Assembly: GCA_905480565.1 (NCBI GenBank)
Contig: CAJQQW010000239.1
Location: 1-18,263, forward strand
Direction: 5' to 3'
DNA length: 18,263 nucleotides
Origin: an uncultured Halioglobus sp.
GTDB lineage: Bacteria; Pseudomonadota; Gammaproteobacteria; Pseudomonadales; Halieaceae
Shown piece after piece: positions 8,029 through 15,863 of this stretch (its first letter is position 1; the number at the start of each line of letters is the position of its first letter). The notes under the pieces were generated by a model that did not search any database, had not been told where the DNA came from, and saw only the letters and a program-made list of their open reading frames with translations. A program made the position numbers and the translations under genes.

Positions 8029-8727
8029 ATGTCATTTGAAGGAAAGGTAGCGATTGTTACGGGTGGTGGCCAAGGCATAGGAGAAACCTATGCCAAGCGC
8101 TTTGCTGCTCAGGGCGCGTCAGTGGTTATTGCTGAGCTTAATGAAGAGGCCGGTCAAAGGATTGCCGACGAAATCTGTCAGGCAGGAAATTCGGCGGTTT
8201 TTGTGAAAACCGATGTGTCTTCCGAAAGCGACGCAGCGGCGGCTGCCAGCCTAGCAAGGGAGCAGTTTGGAGGCATCGACATTCTGGTGAACAACGCAGC
8301 AATTTTTCATGGCATGCGTTATGAAACCCTGCTTGATGTGGATCTCGACTACTACTACCAGATTATGAAAGTGAACATGCACAGTCCGCTGGTCATGACA
8401 CGGGCGGTGGCGAGTTCCATGGCGGAGAGGGGCGGCGGTAGCGTGATCAATCAATCGTCTACGGCAGCCTGGAAGGCACAGGGGGGTTACTATGGTATTG
8501 CCAAACTGGGGGTGCAGGGGCTGACAATGTGCCTGGCCAGTGAACTCGGTGATCGTAATATTCGGGTCAACGCTATCGCACCTGGCCCCACGGATACTGA
8601 GGCTACCCGGCAGGTGCCAGCGGAGATTCTCGACCACGTAGTGAATGGATTGGCACTGAAACGGCTGGGTGATACTGCAGATATCGTCAATATGGCCCTG
8701 TTTCTGGCGTCCGATGAAGCGGCCTAG
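8029..8727 (+). CDS. short-chain dehydrogenase/reductase, C-terminus cut by an in-frame amber codon
   Basis: NAD(P)-dependent alcohol/ketone oxidoreductase, 232 residues as read. The cofactor motif TGGGQGIG is at 11-18, NNAA at 88-91, the structural Asn in MKVNMHS near 116, catalytic Ser143/144, and Tyr155-x3-Lys159 in YYGIAK. The chain stops at TAG 8725-8727 right after FLASDEAA, where this family normally continues with Y/W-ITGQ and a V-D-G-G tail. That tail is still encoded in the same frame (ITGQTFRVDGGDTMLPA) up to TGA 8779-8781, so the intact protein would have 250 residues. The loss removes 18 residues that normally form the last strand and pack at the tetramer interface. It could be a recent nonsense mutation, a sequencing error, or suppressed in the cell. 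The role is probably oxidation of a 3-hydroxyacyl-CoA or related alcohol between the Mct-like protein and the thiolase. Confidence 0.88.
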   Translation: MSFEGKVAIVTGGGQGIGETYAKRFAAQGASVVIAELNEEAGQRIADEICQAGNSAVFVKTDVSSESDAAAAASLAREQFGGIDILVNNAAIFHGMRYETLLDVDLDYYYQIMKVNMHSPLVMTRAVASSMAERGGGSVINQSSTAAWKAQGGYYGIAKLGVQGLTMCLASELGDRNIRVNAIAPGPTDTEATRQVPAEILDHVVNGLALKRLGDTADIVNMALFLASDEAA

Positions 8728-8781
8728 ATTACCGGTCAAACTTTCAGGGTTGATGGTGGCGACACCATGCTGCCCGCCTGA
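8725..8781 (+). other. amber codon followed by the stranded C-terminal tail of the short-chain dehydrogenase
   Basis: In the frame of the preceding gene, TAG is followed by 17 codons reading ITGQTFRVDGGDTMLPA and then TGA. ITGQ-x3-VDGG is the standard C-terminal signature of classical short-chain dehydrogenases, so these bases are coding sequence by descent and not an intergenic spacer. The single changed codon was probably TGG (Trp) or TAT/TAC (Tyr). Confidence 0.88.
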
Positions 8782-8798
8782 ACCACAGGTCAAGAAAG

Positions 8799-10010
8799 AT
8801 GAAAATTCGTCAAACCTATATCTGCGAACCTGTACGGACACCCGTAGGAAAGTTCGGCGGCGCCTACAAGCCCTTAGAGGCACAATTCCTGGGTGCCACG
8901 GTAGTGAAGGGTCTCCTGGAGAGAACCGGGCTTCCCGGGGAGGCTGTGGAGGATGTGCTCTTCGCCCAGTGTTATTCCAGCATGGATGCACCTGCACTGG
9001 GTCGCGTGGTGGCGCTGGATGCCGGCCTGCCGACAACGGTAGGAGGATTGCAACTCGATCGACGCTGCGGCTCTGGTTTACAGGCGCTGATTTATGCCTA
9101 TCTTCAGGTAGCAAGCGGTGGCTCTGATGTCGTGATAGCCGGTGGCGCTGAATCCATGAGTAACGCGCCTTTCTTTACCCATCGTGCGCGCTGGGGCCTA
9201 AAAGAGCCGGCACTTGAACTGCAGGATGCCTTAGCGCGTGGTCGCGTCACAGCGGGCGGCGTCAACTATCCCGTGGCCGGTGGCATGTTGGAAACAGCAG
9301 AAAATCTGCGCAGCGAGTATGGAATACCCCGTGAAGAGCAGGATATGTTTGCGGTGGAATCCCAGCGCCGAGCCATTGCCGCTCAAGAGCAGGGCCTGTT
9401 TGACGACGAAGTCATTCCTGTCTCTGTTCCCGCTCGCAAGGGCGATATCGTCGTGACCCAAGACGAGACTCCCCGGGAAACTACCGTGGAAGCTCTGGCA
9501 GGCCTCAAGGCGATCAGGGCAGGTGCTGATCCCGATGCTACGGTTACCGCGGGCAATGCCAGTACCCAGAACGACGGTGCCTCGGCCTGTATTGTGGCAA
9601 GTGAAGACGCGGTAGCTCAGTATGGGCTAAAGCCCTTTGGTCGGCTGGTGTCTTGGTCCGTTGCGGGGGTTGAGCCTGCACGGATGGGCATTGGGCCCGT
9701 GCCCGCAGTACAAAAGGCGCTGCGAAATGCGGGGTTGAAGTTATCCGATATAGACCTGATCGAACTCAACGAGGCCTTTGCCGCGCAGGTGCTGGCGTGT
9801 ACTCGCGCGCTGGGGTTTGAGCGGGCCGATTTCGCGCGTTTAAATGTCAACGGTTCGGGCATTTCGTTGGGCCACCCGGTAGGGGCAACGGGGGGGCGCA
9901 TCCTCGCGACACTGCTGCGTGAAATGGGCCGTCGGGGGAGTCGATACGGTATCGAAACTATGTGTATCGGTGGCGGCCAAGGCCTTGCTGCGGTATTTGA
10001 GCGGGTTTAG
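8799..10010 (+). CDS. thiolase (acetyl-CoA acetyltransferase family)
   Basis: A 403-residue thiolase with all catalytic parts: Cys90 in DRRCGSGLQ, NEAFAAQVLAC, His359 in SLGHPVGATGG, and Cys389 in TMCIGGGQG. It catalyses thiolytic release of acetyl-CoA or propionyl-CoA from a 3-oxoacyl-CoA, or the reverse condensation. The CIGGG motif and overall style are those of the AtoB/PhaA/PcaF biosynthetic-degradative type, unlike the CAAGG thiolase at 1318-2535, so the two probably handle different intermediates. It starts 17 bases after the ancestral stop of the short-chain dehydrogenase (71 after the amber codon), and it is the last gene of the rightward block. Its TAG stop overlaps the stop of the convergent TetR gene, leaving no room for a terminator between them. 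Substrate unknown. Confidence 0.94.
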   Translation: MKIRQTYICEPVRTPVGKFGGAYKPLEAQFLGATVVKGLLERTGLPGEAVEDVLFAQCYSSMDAPALGRVVALDAGLPTTVGGLQLDRRCGSGLQALIYAYLQVASGGSDVVIAGGAESMSNAPFFTHRARWGLKEPALELQDALARGRVTAGGVNYPVAGGMLETAENLRSEYGIPREEQDMFAVESQRRAIAAQEQGLFDDEVIPVSVPARKGDIVVTQDETPRETTVEALAGLKAIRAGADPDATVTAGNASTQNDGASACIVASEDAVAQYGLKPFGRLVSWSVAGVEPARMGIGPVPAVQKALRNAGLKLSDIDLIELNEAFAAQVLACTRALGFERADFARLNVNGSGISLGHPVGATGGRILATLLREMGRRGSRYGIETMCIGGGQGLAAVFERV

Positions 10011-11284
10011 TCCAGTTCCGGTGGCGGTGGCCATTCCGCTTTAGCAGCTGCCGTATAGAGGCCTTCGAAAACGAAAGTCATATAGGTTTTGCGGAAGCGT
10101 TTCGCCTGCTTTACCCGCTCCTTGACAGAATTCGCTCCTTTGAGAACGAGGAACAAACCTACCAGCGATGCGCTGGCGGTAATGATGGCGCTCATTTCCG
10201 GGTCTGTACCCTTGCGCAGATGTCCGTGCTTTGCGTGCCAGCGGAAGAGTTTGCGGTAGTGGGCAATAAGCGGATCCTTGCGAGCGCCATCCCTGAGCAT
10301 TTGTTGAATACGGATTCTCAGTAAGCTCAGGTCTTCGGCGCTAAGATCGGAGGCATCTGTGAAGGACTCACGTCTAGCGAATGAGCGGTCCAGCGTGTAG
10401 ATGAGTTCCTTGTCGAGTTTTTCCTCGACAGCGGCAATAAGATCTTCCTTCTTCTTAAAATGATAGTAGGCGCCCGGACGCGTGACGCCTGCCCTGCGCG
10501 CCACCTCAGAGACGGAGACAGCCTGTTCCCCCACTTCTGCCATAAGCAACATGGCTGTCTTCATTAGTTGTTCCCGGGTCTCTACAGATTTGGCTTTTCT
10601 GCCATCGCGGATCGTGTCTTTCGTCGACACAGGTTTTTCAGCACCGTCTCCGTCGTGAGAGTAGCGAGGCAGTTTTGGCCAGTCTTTGAGCTTTTCCGGT
10701 AACAAAGCACCATCGAACATCAGCTGGTAATTGGCCTTGCCAAAAAGCTTGGCTTGTTTGTGTCGACGGCTCTTTTGCTTGAATTCAGATACCGCCAGAA
10801 AAGAAGAAACCAGAGTGGTACCCCTAACGATGGCAGCTATATCGGCTTCGACGCCAGGCTTCACCAAGCCTTCACGGGCTGCCCGGGTAAGGCCCCTTTC
10901 TCGGAAGCGTATGATGACGTCATCTGTGCCTTGTTCCAGCAGTCTCTGAATGCGCAGATAGATGGTGTCCTGATCCTCTGCGGCAAACTCTGCGGCCTGT
11001 GAATAAAGGTATTTGTCTTCTTTACTGCCGGCTACGGTTCTGACCAGTTGGTGATCAGTATCTTTGCGTACGGCCTCGAGCAGGGCATCGCGGGATTTGA
11101 AGTGATAGTAAGCCCCAGGGCGGGTAACTTCGGCGGCTTTGGCTACAGCAACGACAGACACCGAGTTAATGCCTTTTTCAACGATGAGTTTCGCGGCGGC
11201 TGCAATTAGCTTCTGGCGGGTCGCACGGCTTCGGGCTGACCAGCCGTTCTCTGGCTCTGCCGTGGATTCGGTATTGGATGCCAT
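10007..11284 (-). CDS. tandem (single-chain double) TetR-family transcriptional regulator
   Basis: A 425-residue protein, about twice the usual TetR length, built of two complete TetR units. Unit 1 has its helix-turn-helix at about 20-67 and unit 2 at about 235-282. Both contain the identical stretch VTRPGAYYHFK (53-63 and 267-277). Each is followed by a helical ligand-binding region of similar layout (AAEDQDTIYLRIQRLLEQG against SAEDLSLLRIRIQQMLRDG). A polar linker lies near 205-232. TetR proteins normally bind DNA as homodimers, so a fused pair could act as a built-in dimer or bind a longer operator. It lies between the two rightward blocks, divergent from block D, and is the obvious candidate to control this cluster with an acyl-CoA or substrate ligand, probably as a repressor. 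The ATG at 11284 has no strong ribosome site. Confidence 0.93.
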   Translation of the reverse strand: MASNTESTAEPENGWSARSRATRQKLIAAAAKLIVEKGINSVSVVAVAKAAEVTRPGAYYHFKSRDALLEAVRKDTDHQLVRTVAGSKEDKYLYSQAAEFAAEDQDTIYLRIQRLLEQGTDDVIIRFRERGLTRAAREGLVKPGVEADIAAIVRGTTLVSSFLAVSEFKQKSRRHKQAKLFGKANYQLMFDGALLPEKLKDWPKLPRYSHDGDGAEKPVSTKDTIRDGRKAKSVETREQLMKTAMLLMAEVGEQAVSVSEVARRAGVTRPGAYYHFKKKEDLIAAVEEKLDKELIYTLDRSFARRESFTDASDLSAEDLSLLRIRIQQMLRDGARKDPLIAHYRKLFRWHAKHGHLRKGTDPEMSAIITASASLVGLFLVLKGANSVKERVKQAKRFRKTYMTFVFEGLYTAAAKAEWPPPPELD

Positions 11285-11344
11285 AATCGTTTTCAGCTTA
11301 TTAGTGGTTGGGAAGCCTGAATTCCCGGCTCCTCCGCTTCGAAG

Positions 11345-11374
11345 ATAATAACAGAACCCTTATCAGCCCTGCAA
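11345..11374 (-). promoter_or_regulatory. candidate promoter of the tandem TetR gene
   Basis: On the minus strand TTGCAG (11369-11374), an 18-base spacer and TATTAT (11345-11350, five of six matches to the -10 consensus) form a reasonable sigma70 promoter. Transcription would begin near 11338, about 55 bases before the ATG. Found by eye. Confidence 0.42.
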
Positions 11375-11427
11375 AAAATGTACTGAGTGTTGAATCGGTC
11401 TCTCTAGGGGCGACTGTATTCTTGCGA

Positions 11428-11460
11428 TTAACTTTACACACGTGTTAACCTAACGGTTGA
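11428..11460. promoter_or_regulatory. candidate operator: adjacent palindromes upstream of the ligase operon
   Basis: Two abutting dyads lie in the 255-bp divergent gap beside the TetR gene: the perfect ACACGTGT (11438-11445) and TTAACC-N4-GGTTGA (11445-11460, five of six pairs). TTAAC also recurs as a direct repeat at 11428 and 11445, 17 bases apart. A weak promoter TTGCGA (11422-11427) with TAACCT (11446-11451) would be covered by the dyads, which fits repression. This is inference from pattern and position. Confidence 0.35.
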
Positions 11461-11530
11461 ATTCGCCGTATCAAATCCGATGAGATTCCCGACGGCGTTG
11501 GGTGGCGTAACGGCTTGTGCTAAGAGGAAT

Positions 11531-11534
11531 AGGG
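11531..11534 (+). promoter_or_regulatory. ribosome binding site deciding the ligase start
   Basis: AGGG is 5 bases before ATG 11540, with GAGG further upstream. The in-frame ATG at 11480 has no such site, so the shorter protein is preferred. Confidence 0.5.
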
Positions 11535-11539
11535 CGCTA

Positions 11540-13165
11540 ATGACCAATTCTGCCTGGAGAACCGAGCAGCGACACACCATACTCGAGCTGTGGAAAGAAG
11601 CCGTGGCAACATCGCCTGATACGGTGTTCCTGCACTTTCTTGATGACAATGAGAAGTATACTTACGCCGAGTTCGATGCGTTATCTAATCGGCTGGCCCA
11701 AGGCCTCTTGAGCAGCGGGATCGCTTCTGGGGATCGCATTGCCACGCTACTGGACAGCCATGCGGATTCAGTCGCCTTGTTGATTGCGGCCTCCAAGGTC
11801 AATGCTGTGTACGTGCCCGTCAACACGGCGAATAAAGGCGAGTTCCTGAGGAATCCTCTGGCCAATTCCGGGGCAAGGGTTCTGGTCAGCGAGGCCCAAT
11901 ACCTTGAGCGGGTGGCAGCGATCAGGGAGGGCTTGCCCGACCTGCAGACGATTTATATTCGGGGGGAATCCTCAGCGAGCGCAACGGCCGGTGAGTTATT
12001 TGCGCAATTATATTCAGACAACAGTGCCGACACTGATATCTGCCCAGATCCCGGTGACATCGCGGGCATTATTTACACGGGGGGCACAACCGGCCCCTCC
12101 AAGGGCTGTATTCTCAGTCAGAACTATATCGCCAACCAGGCACTCAGAACCCGGGAAATGTGCGACCCCCGGCCCGGCGAGGTTAACTGGACCTGCCTGC
12201 CCTTATTCCACTTGAACGCCATCGTCGTGACCCTGCTGTATTCGGTGGTAAGCGGTACTACCGCCGCTATTACCCCTCGGTTCTCCCTGTCCGGCTTTTG
12301 GGCGGATATAGAAAAGAGTGGTGCCTCGGTAGCGTCTGTGCTGGGTTCCATGATTCCCCTTATTGCCAATATGCCCGACAGCGAGGACATGTTGCGTTGC
12401 AAGGGGCAGCTGAGAATGGCCAGGGGAGCACCATTTCCCGGCGAGCTCCAAGAGATCTGGCGGGACAGATTCGGCGCTGAGATCGTGGGGGCACATGTTT
12501 ACGGCCTGACCGAATCAAGCTTTATATCCATGCTTTCCTATAGCGAAGCTACAGACGCACCTCCGGGGTCATCCGGAAAGCTCAATCATCGTGATTTCGA
12601 GGTGATGATCGTAAACGACAGCTTCGAAGAGGTGCCGGCGGGGCAGACCGGAGAAATCGTCGTCCGGCCCAAACGCCCTAATGTGATGTTTGAAGGTTAT
12701 TGGGGTAGGCCACAGGAAACCCTCAATGTTTTTGAGGGTCTGTGGCTTCACACCGGTGATATCGGCAAGTTTGATGAGAATGAATTTTTATATTTCGTCG
12801 ACAGGAAGAAGGATTATCTGCGCCGTCGGGGAGAGAACATCTCCAGTTATGAAATGGAGACAACCTTTGCCCTGCATCCCGCTGTTAATGAGGTGGCGGT
12901 ACATGCGGTTCCGTCGGCGCTCACCGAAGACGACATCAAGGTGACCGTGGTCAAGGAGGCGGAATCGCCCCTGACCGAACATGAACTGGCAACCTGGGCG
13001 ATAGACCATGTCCCGTATTACGCGATACCACGTTATATAGAGTTTAGGGCTCAGTTACCCAAAAACCCTGTGGGTAGAATTTTGAAAAACCAGCTGCGCG
13101 ACGAGGGCTGCACAGACGCTACCTGGGATCTCGAGCAGTCAGATATAACCTACAAGAAGGGCTGA
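11540..13165 (+). CDS. acyl-CoA ligase, AMP-forming (crotonobetaine/carnitine-CoA ligase CaiC-like)
   Basis: ATP-dependent activation of a carboxylic acid to its CoA thioester by way of an acyl-adenylate. With the start at 11540 it has 541 residues. The phosphate loop TGGTTGPSK is at 180-188, the adenine-binding YGLTE at 321-325, HTGDIG near 404-409, and the hinge region DRKKDYLRRRGENISSYEME follows. LPLFHLNAIVVTLL is typical of the CaiC-like branch. The C-terminal A10 motif reads LPKNPVGRILK: the usual catalytic Lys after Gly is Arg513, with Lys516 three residues on. This may be a normal variant of the branch or may weaken adenylation. It is the first gene of block D, transcribed away from the TetR gene, and 29 bases before an aldehyde dehydrogenase that could supply its acid. 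Substrate unknown. Confidence 0.9.
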   Translation: MTNSAWRTEQRHTILELWKEAVATSPDTVFLHFLDDNEKYTYAEFDALSNRLAQGLLSSGIASGDRIATLLDSHADSVALLIAASKVNAVYVPVNTANKGEFLRNPLANSGARVLVSEAQYLERVAAIREGLPDLQTIYIRGESSASATAGELFAQLYSDNSADTDICPDPGDIAGIIYTGGTTGPSKGCILSQNYIANQALRTREMCDPRPGEVNWTCLPLFHLNAIVVTLLYSVVSGTTAAITPRFSLSGFWADIEKSGASVASVLGSMIPLIANMPDSEDMLRCKGQLRMARGAPFPGELQEIWRDRFGAEIVGAHVYGLTESSFISMLSYSEATDAPPGSSGKLNHRDFEVMIVNDSFEEVPAGQTGEIVVRPKRPNVMFEGYWGRPQETLNVFEGLWLHTGDIGKFDENEFLYFVDRKKDYLRRRGENISSYEMETTFALHPAVNEVAVHAVPSALTEDDIKVTVVKEAESPLTEHELATWAIDHVPYYAIPRYIEFRAQLPKNPVGRILKNQLRDEGCTDATWDLEQSDITYKKG

Positions 13166-13194
13166 TCGGGCGACGACCCGCAGTTGGAATAGTC

Positions 13195-14628
13195 ATGGAA
13201 TATCGGAATATTTTTGTAGGCGGTCAATGGCGTGAGCCCGCATCAGAGAAGCGTATCTCAGTAGAGTGTCCTGCCAATCGGGAAATCATGGGTTCCTGTC
13301 CTGAGGCGACCGAACAGGATGTTGACGCGGCAGTAAATGCCGCCAAGTCGGCCCTCGCTGGGGAAAAATGGTCGAGCACCTCTGGTGAGGATAGGGCATC
13401 CCATATCGATGCGTTGTCTGCGGCTATCAAGTCGCGAACCGATGATCTGGCTGTCTGTGCCGCCCGGGAGATCGCTGCTCCCTACAGCTTCTGCAAAGGC
13501 CAGGTCGCTATGGCCAGAATGACGCTTAAATTTTACGGACAACTTGCCAGAGATTATGAATTTGAAGAGCGCAGGACCGGCTACTTTGGACAGGTGCTGG
13601 TGCGTAAGGAGCCGGTCGGTGTGGTCGCAGCGATTGTGCCGTTTAACGGTCCGCTGTTTGCTGCGATGCTCAAGATCGGTCCCGCATTGGCTTCCGGTTC
13701 AACGGTGGTGCTTAAGGTGCCAGTGGAGGCACCGCTGTTTTCATATGTGCTCGCTGAGTGTATTCAGGAGGCGGCGATACCGGCCGGTGTCATCAATATT
13801 CTGACAGCAGATCGCGACGCCAGTGAATATCTGGTGGCGCACCCCGATGTCAATATGGCGAGCATTACCGGCAGTGTTGTCGCCGGCCGACGGGTGGCGG
13901 AGATTTGTGGCTCCCAGATCAAACGAGCGGCCCTGGAGCTCGGCGGTAAGTCTGCGGCGATTGTCTGTCCCGATGCAGAGCTCGCCACAGTTGTCCCTGA
14001 ACTGGCCAAAGCCTCTGTGATTAACAGCGGACAGGCTTGTGCCGCCCAGACTCGTATTCTTATTCCCAGAAAGCGTTATGAAGAAACGGTCTCGGCCCTG
14101 GGTGATGCTTACAGCGCAATGAAAGTGGGAGATCCTTTCGACCCTGAAACCGCACTCGGACCCATGATCCACGAGCGGCACTTTGAACGCGTGAAGGCCT
14201 GTATTAGCGCTGGCGTCGACGAAGGGGCTAGGCTTGTCACCGGGGGTGGAACACCTGAGCACCTTAAGTCGGGTTACTTTATCGAACCGACACTGCTGGC
14301 GGATGTGACCAGCGACATGCAGATTGCGCGTGAAGAAATCTTCGGCCCGGTAGTTTGTGCGATTGCCTACGATGACATAGAGGACGCCATTCGAATTGCC
14401 AATGACTCGGAGATGGGGCTCTCTGGCTCGGTCTGGACGTCAGATGTAGAAGCCGGAATTGAGATAGGCCGGAAAATACAAGCCGGAAATTTCACCATCA
14501 ACGGTTTTTCGATGGATGTGGCGGCACCTTTTGGCGGTTATAAGTCTTCCGGACTGGGTCGAGAACTGGGAGAGGAAGGGCTGCACGACTACCTCGAATT
14601 TAAGTCCATAAACCTACCCGCAGGCTAA
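13195..14628 (+). CDS. NAD(P)-dependent aldehyde dehydrogenase
   Basis: A 477-residue ALDH-superfamily enzyme oxidising an aldehyde to its carboxylic acid. Nucleophile Cys282 lies in NSGQACAAQT, general base Glu248 in LELGGKSA, and oxyanion Asn151 in IVPFNGPLF. Cofactor elements include VVLKVPVEAP (the usual KPSE motif is altered to KVPVE) and ITGSVVAGRRV. EIFGPV and PFGGYKSSGLGRE near the C-terminus are intact. A GGA ribosome site lies about 6 bases before the ATG. Position between two acyl-CoA ligases suggests that the acid it makes is activated by one of them, so an upstream alcohol or aldehyde, for example from terminal or side-chain oxidation, is likely. It is a general ALDH by motif. 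CoA-acylating activity is unlikely because the hydrolytic Glu is present. Confidence 0.94.
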   Translation: MEYRNIFVGGQWREPASEKRISVECPANREIMGSCPEATEQDVDAAVNAAKSALAGEKWSSTSGEDRASHIDALSAAIKSRTDDLAVCAAREIAAPYSFCKGQVAMARMTLKFYGQLARDYEFEERRTGYFGQVLVRKEPVGVVAAIVPFNGPLFAAMLKIGPALASGSTVVLKVPVEAPLFSYVLAECIQEAAIPAGVINILTADRDASEYLVAHPDVNMASITGSVVAGRRVAEICGSQIKRAALELGGKSAAIVCPDAELATVVPELAKASVINSGQACAAQTRILIPRKRYEETVSALGDAYSAMKVGDPFDPETALGPMIHERHFERVKACISAGVDEGARLVTGGGTPEHLKSGYFIEPTLLADVTSDMQIAREEIFGPVVCAIAYDDIEDAIRIANDSEMGLSGSVWTSDVEAGIEIGRKIQAGNFTINGFSMDVAAPFGGYKSSGLGRELGEEGLHDYLEFKSINLPAG

Positions 14629-14632
14629 GGCT

Positions 14633-15838
14633 ATGGATTTCAGTGATACCCCTGAAGAGGCGACTTTCCGCGCGGAGGTAAGGGCATGGCTCGACGCCAA
14701 CGGCGCTGCTCTGCAGTCAACCGTTCCTGATGAGCTGTATATCGAGGCCGATATAGAACGCTGTCGTCAGTGGCAGCGTAAAAAGGCAGACGCGGGTTAT
14801 GCACATATTGTGTGGCCCCGGGAATATGGGGGCATGGGTGGCACCTGGATGCAGGCGGCTATCTTTGACCAAGAAGAACGGCGCCTGCCGCGGCCTTTCA
14901 ATTACTTTTCTGTTGGTATTGGGCAATGCCTGCCACCCATCATGACTTATGGCTCTGAGGAGCAGAAACAACTGATTCCACGCACCCTGCAGGGGGATTT
15001 GATTTGGTGTCAGCTGTTTTCCGAGCCCAGTGCTGGGGTGGATCTGGCGGCGGTGAGAACCCGAGCCGTTCGCGAAGGGAGTAGCTGGAAAATAAGCGGC
15101 CAAAAAGTGTGGACCTCCGGCGCGCACGTTTCTGACTACGGCATCTTGCTTGCGAGGACTGATCCCGAACTACCAAAACACAAAGGCTTGACCTTCTTTG
15201 TGGTGGACATGCGCCAACCGGGTGTGGAAGTTAAGCCCATCAAACAAATATCTGGCCACAGCGAATTTAATGAAGTCTTTCTAGATGGTGTGGCGCTGCC
15301 AGATTCCTGTCGTCTCGGTGAGGTCAATCAGGGGTGGCAGGTGGCCATGCATGCCCTGTCCGCAGAACGCTTCAAGCGCCTTAACACGCGCATGCCGTCC
15401 ATGTTGTCGGTCCTCGATCTAGCCCAACACTGCGACATTGAGGGTAAAGCTGCGATAGAGCGCGATGATGTCAGACAGTATCTCGCGGGAGCGCTGGCTA
15501 ACCAGTGCGCTTTGGAAAATTTTATGTCGCGCATTTTGACGGTGCTTTCCGAAGGGGGCGAGTTGGGTGGCGAGGCTTCCATACTGAAACTGATGTCCTG
15601 TCAGCTGAATCAGGACCTCAGTGCCTACGCCATGGACCTGTTTGGCGAGGAGGGAACAATTCTCGATGAACACGCCCATGCGCTACAGGACGAGCTCTAC
15701 GATGCCTATCTGTGGACGCCAGGTCTGCGAATTGCCGGTGGGGCAGACGAAATACTCATGAACATTATCGCGGAGCGAACCCTAGGCCTGCCGGGGTCAC
15801 CGCGTCTGGACAAGGGCAAGGCATTCAAGGACCTGTGA
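14633..15838 (+). CDS. acyl-CoA dehydrogenase, large-subunit type
   Basis: A 401-residue FAD acyl-CoA dehydrogenase, a paralogue of the one at 3845-5062. The two share MDF-x-DT-x-EEA-x-FRAEVR at the N-terminus, WCQLFSEP, SGQKVWTSGAHVSDYG against NGQKIWTSWAHISDYG, and the C-terminal IAGG-x-DEI. As in its paralogue, Gly369 replaces the YEGT catalytic Glu, while the ER pair in ALSAERF is kept. SEPSAGVDLAA has Val where the canonical SEP-x-AGSD has Ser, a mild oddity near the flavin site. It begins only 4 bases after the aldehyde dehydrogenase stop, with AAGG overlapping that stop as ribosome site. A small-subunit-type partner is the partial gene at 18223 at the right edge, so a second heteromeric enzyme is likely. 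Substrate unknown. Confidence 0.91.
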   Translation: MDFSDTPEEATFRAEVRAWLDANGAALQSTVPDELYIEADIERCRQWQRKKADAGYAHIVWPREYGGMGGTWMQAAIFDQEERRLPRPFNYFSVGIGQCLPPIMTYGSEEQKQLIPRTLQGDLIWCQLFSEPSAGVDLAAVRTRAVREGSSWKISGQKVWTSGAHVSDYGILLARTDPELPKHKGLTFFVVDMRQPGVEVKPIKQISGHSEFNEVFLDGVALPDSCRLGEVNQGWQVAMHALSAERFKRLNTRMPSMLSVLDLAQHCDIEGKAAIERDDVRQYLAGALANQCALENFMSRILTVLSEGGELGGEASILKLMSCQLNQDLSAYAMDLFGEEGTILDEHAHALQDELYDAYLWTPGLRIAGGADEILMNIIAERTLGLPGSPRLDKGKAFKDL

Positions 15839-15863
15839 TGGCAACAGTTGGACAATACAGTAT

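Noticed and set aside
8725..8727. TAG as a genome-wide reassigned codon (for example pyrrolysine)
   Set aside because: The thiolase at 8799-10010 ends in TAG in a normal position, and no other gene here has an internal TAG. A local mutation, error or partial suppression is simpler.
8251..9114. Minus-strand open frame of 287 codons across the short-chain dehydrogenase and thiolase
   Set aside because: It lies antisense to two genes with clear catalytic motifs. Its protein is rich in Pro, Arg and His with no recognisable domain, so it is a frame shadow.
11480..11539. Upstream ATG giving a 20-residue longer CaiC-like ligase
   Set aside because: No ribosome site before 11480, while 11540 has AGGG at good spacing and gives a normal N-terminus.
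13741..14262. Minus-strand open frame of 173 codons inside the aldehyde dehydrogenase
   Set aside because: Covers the region encoding the catalytic Glu and Cys on the other strand and shows no domain of its own.
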